DNA of 56,480 bases from an uncultured Lachnospiraceae bacterium (GTDB lineage: Bacteria > Bacillota > Clostridia > Lachnospirales > Lachnospiraceae), in NCBI GenBank assembly GCA_900549995.1, contig URQQ01000028.1, forward strand, positions 1-56,480, in the 5' to 3' direction. The translations under genes and the position numbers were made by a program. Of the stretch, positions 1 through 8,580 are shown piece by piece (the first letter of the stretch is position 1; each line of letters starts with the position of its first letter). Under the pieces are notes generated by a model. That model did not search any database, had not been told where the DNA came from, and saw only the letters and a list, made by a program, of their open reading frames with translations.

Positions 1-1
1 G

Positions 2-22
2 AAAAAGACCCTTATAGGGTCT
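2..22 (-). terminator. Intrinsic terminator after the aldolase gene
   Basis: On the minus strand a 6-bp stem (AGACCC/GGGTCT) with a 5-nt loop is followed at once by a run of five T. It lies about 65 nt beyond the stop codon of the class II aldolase and would end the long minus-strand operon. A second hairpin sits between it and the gene at 30-48. Confidence 0.65.
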
Positions 23-29
23 AATCAAG

Positions 30-48
30 CCACCGGCTAAGCCGGTGG
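30..48. repeat. Perfect hairpin at left edge
   Basis: CCACCGGC-TAA-GCCGGTGG is a perfect 8-bp inverted repeat with a 3-nt loop. It has no T-run of its own. It may be part of a double terminator with the hairpin at 2-22, or the end of an IS200/IS605-like or REP-like element lying outside the window; the sequence here cannot decide. Confidence 0.45.
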
Positions 49-87
49 TCTTGACCTTATTTCCTTACTGAAATCTGTAAATCCTCT

Positions 88-729
88 CTAAACTGCCTGG
101 TCTGCTTTGATCAGAGCCTGCATTGCATCCACTGCCTCCTGCGGCATTGGCTCATATGTGCCAAGCAGTCTTGCATAATACTCTGTGATTGCCATTTCTT
201 CTGTATATACAGTTGCTGACATTGCGGCTTTCATGTCTTTGCCACAGCAGAACATTCCGTGATTCTTAATGAGACAGGATCTGCCTTCTTCGCCTAAAGC
301 TTCTACCACTTTATCTGCTACATCGTTGCTGCCCGGCATTGTAAACGGAACGACTTTAACCGGAACGAATTCGCACTGAGGAGGCGTTGTTGCTTTGATT
401 TCTCCATCGCCCATTGCCATAATGGTTGCGAACATCGCATGGGTATGTACGGTTGCTTTGACATCCGGTCTTGCACGCATCACTGCTGTATGCATTGGAA
501 CTTCAGAGGAAGGCTTATATGGTCCGTCCAGCCATTTCCCATTCATATCTACGATGGCAATATCTTCTGCTTTCATTGTACTGTATGGAATTCCGCTTGG
601 AGTAATCGCAACAACATCATCTTCATCATCACGAAGTGCGATGTTGCCGGAGGTTCCTTTGATTAACCCCTGCTCTACTGCGTCTAAAATAGCGTCAAGT
701 ACAATTTTTCTGATTCTTTCATATTTCAT
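88..729 (-). CDS. Class II aldolase (L-fuculose-phosphate aldolase-like)
   Basis: A 213-residue member of the class II aldolase/adducin family, cytosolic and zinc dependent. It shows the family's N-terminal GTSGNIA (residues 25-31) and TPSG (43-46) motifs, a catalytic-type Glu in SSEVPMH (E76), the zinc pair HTH (H95, H97) and a third ligand in NHG (H157). Length is typical of fuculose-, rhamnulose- or ribulose-phosphate aldolase/epimerase enzymes, which cleave or isomerise ketose phosphates. It is the last gene of the long minus-strand operon, 27 nt after the acyl kinase. With an FGGY kinase in the same apparent regulon, cleavage of a sugar phosphate to DHAP or glycolaldehyde-type products is a reasonable inference, but the exact substrate is not readable. 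Confidence 0.85.
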   Translation of the reverse strand: MKYERIRKIVLDAILDAVEQGLIKGTSGNIALRDDEDDVVAITPSGIPYSTMKAEDIAIVDMNGKWLDGPYKPSSEVPMHTAVMRARPDVKATVHTHAMFATIMAMGDGEIKATTPPQCEFVPVKVVPFTMPGSNDVADKVVEALGEEGRSCLIKNHGMFCCGKDMKAAMSATVYTEEMAITEYYARLLGTYEPMPQEAVDAMQALIKADQAV

Positions 730-756
730 CTCTATTACCTTCCTTTACATTTGATT

Positions 757-1857
757 TTAGAATTTAAAGCCTGTAAAATTACAGACACCGCTGTATTTTT
801 TGATCTTTTCCTCACCGTTTAGTACACGGACTGCCCCGGAAGCCATCGCTTCCATCTCAAATTCTCCCGGATAAGCGGTAACCGGTGCCATCCATTCACA
901 GGCTTCTTTGATCTGTGAAACGAGATTCTCGTTATAAACCATTCCTCCGCCAAGAAGAATTCCATCGATTTTCCCATGGAGCGCGGCCGCCATAGAGCCA
1001 ATACATTTTGCTATCTGATAAATCATTGTATTCCACAGCATTTCGGCGTACTTATCACCTGCTTTTGCCCGGGACGTAAGTTCCCGTGCATCGGAAATAC
1101 CGATATGATTGACAAATCCGCCATTCTTTGTGCAGAGGGATTTGACATCTTTTAAGTCTTTGTCCTGTGCATAGTTTAATAAATCAGCAACACTGATACT
1201 TCCGCATCTGGTTGGTGCCATAGGCCCTTCTCCGCCGACAATATCAAAGCCATCAATCATTCTTCCATTACGGTGCGCAGATACCGAAATACCTCCGCCG
1301 ATATGGCATACAATAAAGTTACAGTCTTCATATTTTCTGCCGAGGCCTGCGGCATGGCGGATTGCTGTTTCTTTCAGGTTCAATGCGTGTAGATGGATCA
1401 CACGATACACACCTTTAATTCCCGTCATTCTTGCCAGATCCTGCAGTTCATCTACATCCGGCGGATTTACCACAAATGCTTTCGCATGATATAATTCTGC
1501 ATATTTATGTGCAAGCTGCGGCCCGAGCATGGCCGGATGCTGGACACCGTTTGCTCCGCGTGATGCGTGATCCAGTACAAGGTCATCAATCTCATAGGTT
1601 CCGCCATCCATCGAAAGCAGTCCGCCGCCACGCCCAACGAAAGCATCTACCCCATCAAGAGAAATATTATTTTCTTTTAAAAGTGTATCTATGGTCTCCT
1701 TGCGGTACGCAAACTGATCTGATATGCTTTCGTATTCTGCAAGTTTTTCTGCGTCATGGCTTACATTTTTAGAAAACAGTTCCTCTTCGTCTTCAAACAA
1801 CGCGATCTTCGTGGATGTCGATCCGGGATTGATTGTAAATATTCTAAACTTTCCCAT
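757..1857 (-). CDS. buk: Butyrate kinase-family acyl kinase
   Basis: A 366-residue acetokinase-family enzyme of the butyrate/branched-chain fatty-acid kinase type. It transfers phosphate from an acyl phosphate to ADP, giving ATP and a short-chain acid. The N-terminal nucleotide-binding motif NPGSTSTK lies near residues 10-17, and a second glycine-rich segment (HIGGGISVSAHRNG) lies mid-protein. The reading frame extends 19 codons upstream, but the ATG at 1857 follows AGAGGAG at proper spacing, so that start is preferred. It forms a functional pair with the phosphotransacylase at 5563-6564 in the same operon. No crotonase, hydroxybutyryl-CoA or butyryl-CoA dehydrogenase genes are nearby, so the acyl group may not come from the classical butyrate pathway. 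Confidence 0.88.
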   Translation of the reverse strand: MGKFRIFTINPGSTSTKIALFEDEEELFSKNVSHDAEKLAEYESISDQFAYRKETIDTLLKENNISLDGVDAFVGRGGGLLSMDGGTYEIDDLVLDHASRGANGVQHPAMLGPQLAHKYAELYHAKAFVVNPPDVDELQDLARMTGIKGVYRVIHLHALNLKETAIRHAAGLGRKYEDCNFIVCHIGGGISVSAHRNGRMIDGFDIVGGEGPMAPTRCGSISVADLLNYAQDKDLKDVKSLCTKNGGFVNHIGISDARELTSRAKAGDKYAEMLWNTMIYQIAKCIGSMAAALHGKIDGILLGGGMVYNENLVSQIKEACEWMAPVTAYPGEFEMEAMASGAVRVLNGEEKIKKYSGVCNFTGFKF

Positions 1858-1979
1858 TTTTTTCTCCTCTTTTTCCACAGGTTGATGGTGACGTCTACGG
1901 ATTTCTCCGCACATAGTGCTCCCGAAATCCTAAACCATTCGAAATCCGCCCTGACCGGGCTGCTTTCTCATGGTTTTCA

Positions 1980-2032
1980 GGTTCCAAGGTCGTGTAATTG
2001 CATGCGGGCATGCATTACACAACTTTGGAACC
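1980..2032. repeat. Long imperfect intercistronic hairpin
   Basis: Arms of about 25 nt (GGTTCCAAGGTCGTGTAAT... paired with ...ATTACACAACTTTGGAACC) form a nearly continuous stem with one bulge and a 4-nt loop. It fills the gap between the ThuA-like gene and the acyl kinase. No T-run follows on either strand, so it is more likely a stabilising or processing element, or a REP-like insertion, than a terminator. Confidence 0.6.
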
Positions 2033-2038
2033 TTGACG

Positions 2039-2872
2039 TCAGGCATAATACGGAAACAACTTTAATCGGTTATCGCCCGACCTGTCTGGTTTTTCAAGTG
2101 TCACTTCACCTGTGGCAGCCCATTCCACACCGCGGACGAGCATGGTGATAAAGTTAAATCGGTCAAGTGCCTCAAAATGTCCGATGGAAGTAACGAACAC
2201 GCGGCCCTGGCCATATTCATTTGTCCAGATTACCGGTGTGTATTCATTGACCCCTGTCATATTCAAAAGGTTTCCATCCGGAATTTCTACAGGATGATGC
2301 GGCGGCGGGAATCCGGGAACTCTGTAATTCTCAACATCGTCATAGATGGATGCCAGAACATGCATTTTTGCTTCCGGATGAATGATCAGCTGTGTAAACA
2401 GATCATCGAAGACATTCATCCATTTTTTATCAATTCCCTTTGTGATCGGATGGTTTTGATCCATTGTCTCAACAAAATGGTCGTCTTTCGGACAGCGTCT
2501 GCATCCCTGATCCATTGCGCAATAGCCGCCCAGAAGTTTTCTCCACTCATCCGGCCAGTCTGCATCGACCCATATAGAGGAGTGGTAGAATACAATCCCT
2601 TTTCCTTTAGAAACAAAATCATAAACTGCCTGTTCACTTCTTTCGCCAAATCTTCTGGCTTTGTCAGTAGGCCATGTTTTCCCATCGTAGTCTATGAACA
2701 GTACATCATACGGCTCTAAATACTCCGGTGTGATATTTCGGAATTCTTCTACGATGGCAACTTGAAAACGTCCCGTAGCTTCTAATAAATCTCTTAGTTT
2801 CTGAGTAATGACCCGGCCCTGATGTTCTGCTGTCAATAACCCTGTGACTAACAATACATTTAATTTTTCCAT
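2039..2872 (-). CDS. ThuA-like family protein
   Basis: A 277-residue protein with the class I glutamine-amidotransferase-like fold of the ThuA family. Visible family features are the N-terminal LLVTG strand, the FYHSSIW segment after a KGKGIVFYH strand, the HPITKG and DDLFTQL segments, and the closing strand with TSIGHFEALD. ThuA relatives occur in disaccharide and keto-sugar metabolism, but their chemistry is poorly defined. It sits in the middle of the catabolic operon, directly downstream of the DUF35 gene by 24 nt. The ATG at 2872 has GAGGG upstream. A role in handling an oxidised sugar-like intermediate is possible; this is inference from family and context only. Confidence 0.75.
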   Translation of the reverse strand: MEKLNVLLVTGLLTAEHQGRVITQKLRDLLEATGRFQVAIVEEFRNITPEYLEPYDVLFIDYDGKTWPTDKARRFGERSEQAVYDFVSKGKGIVFYHSSIWVDADWPDEWRKLLGGYCAMDQGCRRCPKDDHFVETMDQNHPITKGIDKKWMNVFDDLFTQLIIHPEAKMHVLASIYDDVENYRVPGFPPPHHPVEIPDGNLLNMTGVNEYTPVIWTNEYGQGRVFVTSIGHFEALDRFNFITMLVRGVEWAATGEVTLEKPDRSGDNRLKLFPYYA

Positions 2873-2896
2873 AGTAACCCTCAGTCCTTTATCAAA

Positions 2897-3337
2897 TTAT
2901 TCATCAAGTTCAAAGAAAAGTGTTGTATATCTTCCCATATCGAAGAACACAGGGCGGACTCTTACCGGGAGCTGGCCCGTAATTTCCTTTGCTTTTTTCT
3001 TGTTGATTCCAAGAATAACAGCGTTCATTTCTGGTCCTTCATCAAACTGTACTTCGCCGCAGACATATTTCAGTCCCATATCTTCCAGTTCCAGCCTCGC
3101 ATTTAAAGCACCGGTAAATACAAATGTTTTCAAGATACCTTTTCCCGTAAGTGTAATCCACTCCGTCTCATGATAACCGCAGGAATTGCAGGCGTGATGG
3201 GGAGGGAATTCAATTGCTCCACACTCTTTGCATTTCTTTGCATAAATAGTGCCTTCTTTTAAACCATTCCAGAACTTTTCTACTACGTGTTCCGGATTCC
3301 AAAATTCTTCTGTGCTGATTCTATTCTGATCCATCAT
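2897..3337 (-). CDS. DUF35 zinc-ribbon/OB-fold thiolase partner
   Basis: A 146-residue protein of the DUF35 (Zn-ribbon plus OB-fold) family. The rubredoxin-like ribbon shows as two CxxC pairs near residues 38-56 (CKECG and CNSCG), followed by an OB-fold with a GKGILKTF strand. DUF35 proteins act as partners of thiolase-like enzymes: in archaea they bridge thiolase and HMG-CoA synthase, and PhlB serves PhlA/PhlC in the phloroglucinol acyltransferase. The gene lies 9 nt downstream of the thiolase gene, which fits complex formation. TTG 3340, ATG 3337 and ATG 3334 are all possible starts behind GGGGG; 3337 is chosen. Confidence 0.85.
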   Translation of the reverse strand: MMDQNRISTEEFWNPEHVVEKFWNGLKEGTIYAKKCKECGAIEFPPHHACNSCGYHETEWITLTGKGILKTFVFTGALNARLELEDMGLKYVCGEVQFDEGPEMNAVILGINKKKAKEITGQLPVRVRPVFFDMGRYTTLFFELDE

Positions 3338-3346
3338 CAATCCCCC

Positions 3347-4636
3347 TTAAAAGTTCGCCCTTAAAATGGTTGCACGGACATTCTGTGCTCCGCCGAATCC
3401 TCTTAAGAACGTATGCTTTGGCATTTTCTTTATCTGGCGTTCTCCGGCTTCTCCGCGCATCTGAGTCACTGCCTCGAATACGTCCGCCATTCCGGATGCT
3501 GCAAATGCATGTCCATAAGAAGTACGCCCGCCATTGGTATTCATCGGTTTATCTCCATCGTATGCGAGCCGTCCGTCAAGTGCATACTTCCAGCCCTCGC
3601 CTTTCGGCAGATATCCGATTTCTTCTGCTGCGAGGAATGCGGAAGAACCGATAAAGTCATTGACATATAACAAGTCCATATCATCTGCAGTAAGCCCTGT
3701 GGCTTCGTATACCTGGCGTGCTGCCTCAGCAGTTGCCTTCTTTTCCAGATGAGGGACGATCGCATCTAATACAGAGGCACCTGTCGCCAAAACCTCAATC
3801 GGCTTGTCTGTAAACTGATGCGCAATTTCTGTTGGTACAACGATACAGCAGGCTGCGCCGTCTGCCACACAGGAATCACTGGAAGTTCTCAGATACTGTG
3901 TCATCTTCGGATTGTTTGGAGATTTCATATATTCCCAGACATCGTCATATCCTGCGTCTTTTGCCAGCTTGTCGTACGGAGTTCTGCGGATTGCACGCGG
4001 GCACAATTCGGCCGCACGTCTGAAATGATAAGCCTGATGGTTCAGTACATCATCCACCTGCTCCTGTGTCAGATCGTTTTCTTTGGCATAGAAGTTAATC
4101 CAGTCATCATGGTTCATGCCAGGTCCGCCGCCAAGGTACCGTCCATAAGCGCGGTCAAAGATAGAATCCAGATCCGGGAAGAGAATTTCTGTTGTAAGCG
4201 CGGTGCGCATATGATCCGGTGTATTGCCGTCCGGCATACCGGTGCCCTGTTCACTGCATCCGGTAAGTACCACGTCATAGGCGCCGCTTGCCACTGCGAA
4301 TACGGCTTCTTCCAGTGCAATATATCCGGTACAGCAGCCCTCAGAGTGAGAGATGGAACCTTTCCCTCTCATTCCGAACCAGTCAGCGACCTGAAGGTTT
4401 GGGGTGATACATCCATTTAACACGTGCGGATTTGCCGAACCGTGGAAGAAGTACTGTACGTCTCTTGGTTCTACATTTGCATCTTTCATTGCATCTAATG
4501 CCGCATATCCGAATAACTCACCGTTGGTAAGCCCCCTGTACTGAGGGTTATTGATTCCGTTAAAGAATGGTGTTGCGCCGATTCCGACGATGGACACACT
4601 TCTCATATTTTTTCCGATTTTCACATTATGTACCAC
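3347..4636 (-). CDS. SCP2-type thiolase-like enzyme
   Basis: A 429-residue thiolase-superfamily protein of the SCP-x/archaeal type. The nucleophile region is SEGCCTGY (C101/C102) and a catalytic-type His lies in SYGHAFAASG (H376). The usual HDxF motif of this subfamily reads VNDFIG here, so the His is replaced by Asn, and the chemistry may differ from ordinary thiolysis. Neighbours are a DUF35 partner and a dedicated acyl carrier protein, suggesting a C-acyl transfer or C-C cleavage step with acyl-thioester substrates. The GTG at 4636 follows GGGGTGAT closely; an internal ATG at 4606 has a poor site. A biosynthetic KAS-like role cannot be excluded. Confidence 0.82.
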   Translation of the reverse strand: MVHNVKIGKNMRSVSIVGIGATPFFNGINNPQYRGLTNGELFGYAALDAMKDANVEPRDVQYFFHGSANPHVLNGCITPNLQVADWFGMRGKGSISHSEGCCTGYIALEEAVFAVASGAYDVVLTGCSEQGTGMPDGNTPDHMRTALTTEILFPDLDSIFDRAYGRYLGGGPGMNHDDWINFYAKENDLTQEQVDDVLNHQAYHFRRAAELCPRAIRRTPYDKLAKDAGYDDVWEYMKSPNNPKMTQYLRTSSDSCVADGAACCIVVPTEIAHQFTDKPIEVLATGASVLDAIVPHLEKKATAEAARQVYEATGLTADDMDLLYVNDFIGSSAFLAAEEIGYLPKGEGWKYALDGRLAYDGDKPMNTNGGRTSYGHAFAASGMADVFEAVTQMRGEAGERQIKKMPKHTFLRGFGGAQNVRATILRANF

Positions 4637-4647
4637 AATATCACCCC

Positions 4648-4887
4648 TTACATCTCTTCCATGACGAAGTCGGCCAGATCTCCGATTGTCTTATAGTTTC
4701 CGAATCTTGCCACAGGAATCATCACATCAAAGTCATTCTCAATCGAAGCGCTCATTGCGACTCTCTGGGTAGATGCGACTCCAAGTTCCTCTGCAATATC
4801 TGTGTTTTCATTGATATTTGCCGCATCTGTTTTAAATGCCATTGCAGCATACTCGATCATCTTTGCTACTACTTCTTCTCTTGTCAT
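4648..4887 (-). CDS. Acyl carrier protein (dedicated)
   Basis: A 79-residue acidic carrier protein with four-helix ACP character. The phosphopantetheine site is Ser39 in the segment ELGVASTQRV, where the usual D-S-L reads A-S-T; this marks it as a specialised carrier rather than the fatty-acid AcpP. GGAGG precedes the ATG at good spacing. It lies 11 nt upstream of the thiolase start and just downstream of a phosphopantetheinyl transferase. It probably carries the acyl group handled by the thiolase/DUF35 pair; the acyl group is not known. Confidence 0.82.
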   Translation of the reverse strand: MTREEVVAKMIEYAAMAFKTDAANINENTDIAEELGVASTQRVAMSASIENDFDVMIPVARFGNYKTIGDLADFVMEEM

Positions 4888-4948
4888 ATTTTTTTCCTCC
4901 GTTTGCTTTTTTTATTAATTTCATTGTATGATTCTGGAAATTGATATA

Positions 4949-5539
4949 CTAGAACAGTATTTCAAAAAGTGTTTGGTTTTTGGATGCACAGGACAGAAAA
5001 TAATCTTTGACTTTCGTCGTATATAAATGACATGCGACTGGTTCTTTGATCTTCTCCCAGCTGTCTTCAAACCCGGTGCCTTTTAATTTCAGCATTGCCT
5101 CATGAGCCGTCCAAAGTTCGGTGAACCGTTCATTTTTCTCAGGTCCTTTAAGGTGAAGCAGTTCTTCTTTTTCTTCTTCACTGAATACCTTTTTCACAGT
5201 TGCTTCATGGAAGGGCATTATCTTTTCTATGTCAACACCGATCTCACATCCGGCAATCGCAAGCACGACCAGATCTTCACTGTGGGAGAGGTTGAAACAT
5301 ACGCTGCCTGATGCCAGAGATGGCTTATTGCAGGCATTATATGTGAGCTGGTCGTCACGGCCGACTCCCAGATATTTATGCAGCAGATATCCGGCTGCCA
5401 ATTCCTGCAATGCCTCCCCGGGAAGTTTCGTGTTTCTGTATTTTGCGACATAACATGGCGCAATCTGCGGAAGAATCTGTTCTTCTTTTCCATGGAACCA
5501 CTGTGTATCTGCTATAATAATCGTTCCTTCATTTTCCAT
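4949..5539 (-). CDS. 4'-Phosphopantetheinyl transferase (Sfp type)
   Basis: A 196-residue Sfp/Gsp-type transferase, which converts apo-carrier protein to holo form using CoA. Motifs are in order: NKPSL (71-75), FNLSHSED (82-89), GVDIEKI (101-107) with Mg ligands D103 and E105, and WTAHEAMLKLKG (143-154) with E147. The family's usual K before that Glu is His here. The gene is 61 nt upstream of the ACP gene and almost certainly serves it. A private transferase inside a catabolic operon is unusual, since Sfp-type enzymes mostly accompany polyketide or peptide synthetases. No strong ribosome binding site is visible before the ATG. Confidence 0.88.
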   Translation of the reverse strand: MENEGTIIIADTQWFHGKEEQILPQIAPCYVAKYRNTKLPGEALQELAAGYLLHKYLGVGRDDQLTYNACNKPSLASGSVCFNLSHSEDLVVLAIAGCEIGVDIEKIMPFHEATVKKVFSEEEKEELLHLKGPEKNERFTELWTAHEAMLKLKGTGFEDSWEKIKEPVACHLYTTKVKDYFLSCASKNQTLFEILF

Positions 5540-5562
5540 AAGACTTTCTGACGCCTCGAATT

Positions 5563-6564
5563 TTATTTACTTCCTGCCGCCCGTACTGCGCTGATTACGA
5601 TGTTTCCTTTCAGTTCAGAAACCGGAGCTCCTCTGGAACAGTCACATACAACTTTGTTGAAACCTTGAAGCATTGGGCCATATGCATTGGCCTTGCCGAA
5701 GGTCTGGATTAATTTTACGGCGGTATTGCCTACGTTCAGGTCAGGCCAGATCAATATATTGGCTTTGCCGGCAACGTCGCTTTCCCTTAAGACTTTCTTG
5801 GCTGCAACTTCCGGCCTGATTGCCGCATCCAGCTGGAATTCACCGTCGATCTTTAAGTCAGGTCTTTTCTCCTGTGCAATGTGAAGAGCTTCCACAACTT
5901 TGTCGATCAATTCTCCCTGCCCGCTTCCCAAAGTGGAATAGCTGACCAGCGCGCACCTTGGATCCCATCCAAGTAAGCTCTCTACAGTCTCACAGGCGGA
6001 GACCGCAATATCCGCAAGCTGCGCTGCGGTCGGATTCGTGCACACTGCACTGTCTCCTACCGCAAGAAGTGAGCCTTCACTTCCTTCAAATCCTGGAATA
6101 TCACAGAGGCCGATACTTGAGATGGTACTGATCCCCGGTTTTAATCCAATGATTGTCTGAGCGGCAATTAACACATCCCCGGTTGTATTGTCAATTCCCG
6201 CAAATGTCACATCCGCCTCACAGACGGCCTGCATGACCATCGCATAGAATAAAGGGTTCTCCATCCGCCTGCCAACCGCTCTTTCCTTCAGGAGTGTTCC
6301 GGGAAGTGAAACGTAAGCAGCGATCAATTTGTCCCTGTATGTCTCTTCCTTAATATCAATGATTGTGAATACTTCTTCCTCGTATCCTCTTTCTTTGCAT
6401 AAGGCTCTGAGTTCTGTCTCATCACCAATTAAGATTGGTTTGATGAATCCCTCTTTTCCCGTCTCATAAGCCGCCTGCATCATCTTTTCATTGGACGCCT
6501 CAGGGAAAGCAACCCGCTGAGGATTTGCCTTTGCTTTTGCATAAATCTGTTCTAAGATACTCAT
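5563..6564 (-). CDS. Phosphate acyltransferase (Pta/Ptb family)
   Basis: A 333-residue phosphotransacylase that exchanges CoA for phosphate on a short acyl group, giving the acyl phosphate used by the kinase at 757-1857. It begins MSILEQIYAKAKANPQRVAF, typical of phosphate acetyltransferases, and carries the conserved SYSTLGSGQG and PDLNVGN segments near the C-terminus. Length fits Pta better than the shorter Ptb. The frame opens with a TTG 11 codons earlier, but AAAGGAG lies between the two candidate starts, so the ATG at 6564 is chosen. Together with the acyl kinase it gives substrate-level phosphorylation. Confidence 0.85.
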   Translation of the reverse strand: MSILEQIYAKAKANPQRVAFPEASNEKMMQAAYETGKEGFIKPILIGDETELRALCKERGYEEEVFTIIDIKEETYRDKLIAAYVSLPGTLLKERAVGRRMENPLFYAMVMQAVCEADVTFAGIDNTTGDVLIAAQTIIGLKPGISTISSIGLCDIPGFEGSEGSLLAVGDSAVCTNPTAAQLADIAVSACETVESLLGWDPRCALVSYSTLGSGQGELIDKVVEALHIAQEKRPDLKIDGEFQLDAAIRPEVAAKKVLRESDVAGKANILIWPDLNVGNTAVKLIQTFGKANAYGPMLQGFNKVVCDCSRGAPVSELKGNIVISAVRAAGSK

Positions 6565-6597
6565 ATACAATTGGGCTCCTTTCTTTTCAGATAACAA

Positions 6598-8568
6598 TTA
6601 CACTCGTAACGCGGCATAATATGCCTGGTTCGTTGCCTGGTAGATCTGCCCCACATTACTGCAGTCTCCCACGATATAATATTCATCCACGCAGTCGCAA
6701 AGAGCGTCGACCTTATCATATGGGGAACGGAATCCCAGAGCGCATACGACGGAATCAGCCTCCACAATAAATTCTTCTCCGCTGCGTTCACATAAGACAC
6801 CGGACGGTATGATTTCTTTTACTTTGGTATCTACGTAGATATCTGCCGATTTTTCTACTTCTACCATCAGTCCCCCTCGGTAGAAAGAATTTACTTCCTC
6901 TGCAACTGCAGATTTCATCTCGATGATTGAGCAGTCTTTTCCTTCATGATGAAAGGATACGGCTGCCTCACTGCCGACAAGCCCGCCGCCCATAATTGCA
7001 ACTTTCTTCCCAAGTTTTTCCGGATGCAGTTCAGCGTCAATTGCCATAATGACATGCGGCTGATCCATGCCCTTGATCGGCGGGCACAGTTCATTGGAAC
7101 CGATTGCCACAAATAACACATCAGGAGCAAATTCCGTTACATACTCCGGTGTTACTTCGGTGTTTAAGATTACATTTACGCCGGCTTTTGCTACACGTTC
7201 TTCCAGCACATGTTCAAATTTCAAGATATCTTCTTTAAAGTAGGGAGCCCCTGCCGGATGCAGATTTCCGCCTAATTTCCCGGCCTTTTCCACAATAGTC
7301 ACATCATGGCCTCTTTCGGCGAGCGTAATTGCTGCCTGCATTCCTGCCGGTCCTCCGCCTGCAATCAGGACATTCTTTAAGATCGACGGTGCTTTTTTTG
7401 GATATTTTGCCGGAAGCTGCTGTCCCATAACCGGATTGACCGTACACTTTACGGTCTCACTTTTGGAAGTCTCACCGAAACATTCATAACAGCGGAGACA
7501 TGGGGTAATATCGTCGGCGTTATCTTCCAATGCCTTTTGTGCCAGATACGGATCGGCAAGAAGCGCGCGTCCGATTTCAACGATATCCGCCTGGCCGTCT
7601 GCAATGATCTGTTCCATCTGTGCCGGGTCGTTCAGGGAACCTACACATGCCACTGGTTTATTTACATGTTTTTTAATCTCTGCCGCGAGATAGACATTGA
7701 CCCCGCGCGGATAAAATGCGGACGGATGTGTCCGGCAGAACATATCAGGGTCTTCATGGTTTCCGCAGGATACGTTATACAGGTCCACTTTATCTTCAAC
7801 CATCTTCGCAACTTTTACGCATTCATCCATGCGCAGGCCATTTTCAGTAAAGTCATCTCCTGAAATACGGATTTCAATCGGGAAACGTGGGCCAACCCCT
7901 TCCCTGACGGCGTCAAGTGCCATCAGCATGAATCTTGCGCGGTTCTCTAAAGACCCGCCGAATTCATCGGTTCTTTTGTTGAATACCGGGGATAAGAACT
8001 GTGAGAACAGCCAGCCATGTGCCGCGTGGAACTGTACCATGTCAAATCCGCAGTCCTTACAGAGCTTTGCTCCGGTTTTATAGGATTCTACAATCTCAAG
8101 GATTAACTCTTTTGGCATCTCCTCAACTTCGCCTGCAGGCATGGTAATCTTGCTTGGCCCGTAAGCAACCGACGGGCGGTCCTGATCGCCGCCGACGCTT
8201 GCCAGTCCGCCGTACATACCGCCGTGGGACAGCTGGATATTGGCGTAAGCACCGCCGTTATGAATCGCTCTTGCAACCTGAGCCATTCCCTGTCTGACTC
8301 CGAAGGAGTCCAGCTGCAGCTGTTTATTGTGTGATTTACCGGTTCTGGAATGAACAATTGCTTCGCCGTAAGTCACGACACCCACGCCGCCTTTTGCTTT
8401 TTCTTCAAGGTAGGCGGTCATCTCCGGTGTAAAATGTCCTTCTGTTGTAATCATGCTTGGGCTTGTCGGTGCTGCAATGATCCTGTTTTTCAACCGAATG
8501 TTCCCGATGCGGATAGGTTCAAATAAGTGCGGATATTTTTCTTTTCCTTTACAACATTTCTTTGCCAT
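6598..8568 (-). CDS. Old-yellow-enzyme family NADH:flavin/enoate reductase
   Basis: A 656-residue multidomain flavoenzyme of the 2,4-dienoyl-CoA reductase / BaiCD / enoate reductase type. Residues about 12-345 form the FMN-binding TIM barrel (HAAHGWLFSQFLSP at 181-194). Four cysteines at 357, 360, 363 and 375 ligate a 4Fe-4S cluster. The C-terminal part has a dinucleotide motif GGGPAGM (404-410) for FAD and a second one (GGGLVGSE) for NAD(P)H. Such enzymes reduce activated C=C bonds of enoates, enones or steroids using NADH. It follows the 2-hydroxyacid dehydrogenase by 12 nt in the operon. An alpha,beta-unsaturated pathway intermediate is the likely substrate, but its identity is open. Confidence 0.9.
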   Translation of the reverse strand: MAKKCCKGKEKYPHLFEPIRIGNIRLKNRIIAAPTSPSMITTEGHFTPEMTAYLEEKAKGGVGVVTYGEAIVHSRTGKSHNKQLQLDSFGVRQGMAQVARAIHNGGAYANIQLSHGGMYGGLASVGGDQDRPSVAYGPSKITMPAGEVEEMPKELILEIVESYKTGAKLCKDCGFDMVQFHAAHGWLFSQFLSPVFNKRTDEFGGSLENRARFMLMALDAVREGVGPRFPIEIRISGDDFTENGLRMDECVKVAKMVEDKVDLYNVSCGNHEDPDMFCRTHPSAFYPRGVNVYLAAEIKKHVNKPVACVGSLNDPAQMEQIIADGQADIVEIGRALLADPYLAQKALEDNADDITPCLRCYECFGETSKSETVKCTVNPVMGQQLPAKYPKKAPSILKNVLIAGGGPAGMQAAITLAERGHDVTIVEKAGKLGGNLHPAGAPYFKEDILKFEHVLEERVAKAGVNVILNTEVTPEYVTEFAPDVLFVAIGSNELCPPIKGMDQPHVIMAIDAELHPEKLGKKVAIMGGGLVGSEAAVSFHHEGKDCSIIEMKSAVAEEVNSFYRGGLMVEVEKSADIYVDTKVKEIIPSGVLCERSGEEFIVEADSVVCALGFRSPYDKVDALCDCVDEYYIVGDCSNVGQIYQATNQAYYAALRV

Positions 8569-8580
8569 AACTGTTCTCCT

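Noticed and set aside
30..48. IS200/IS605 element end at the left edge
   Set aside because: Only hairpins are seen and no transposase gene lies in the window; a double terminator explains the sequence as well.
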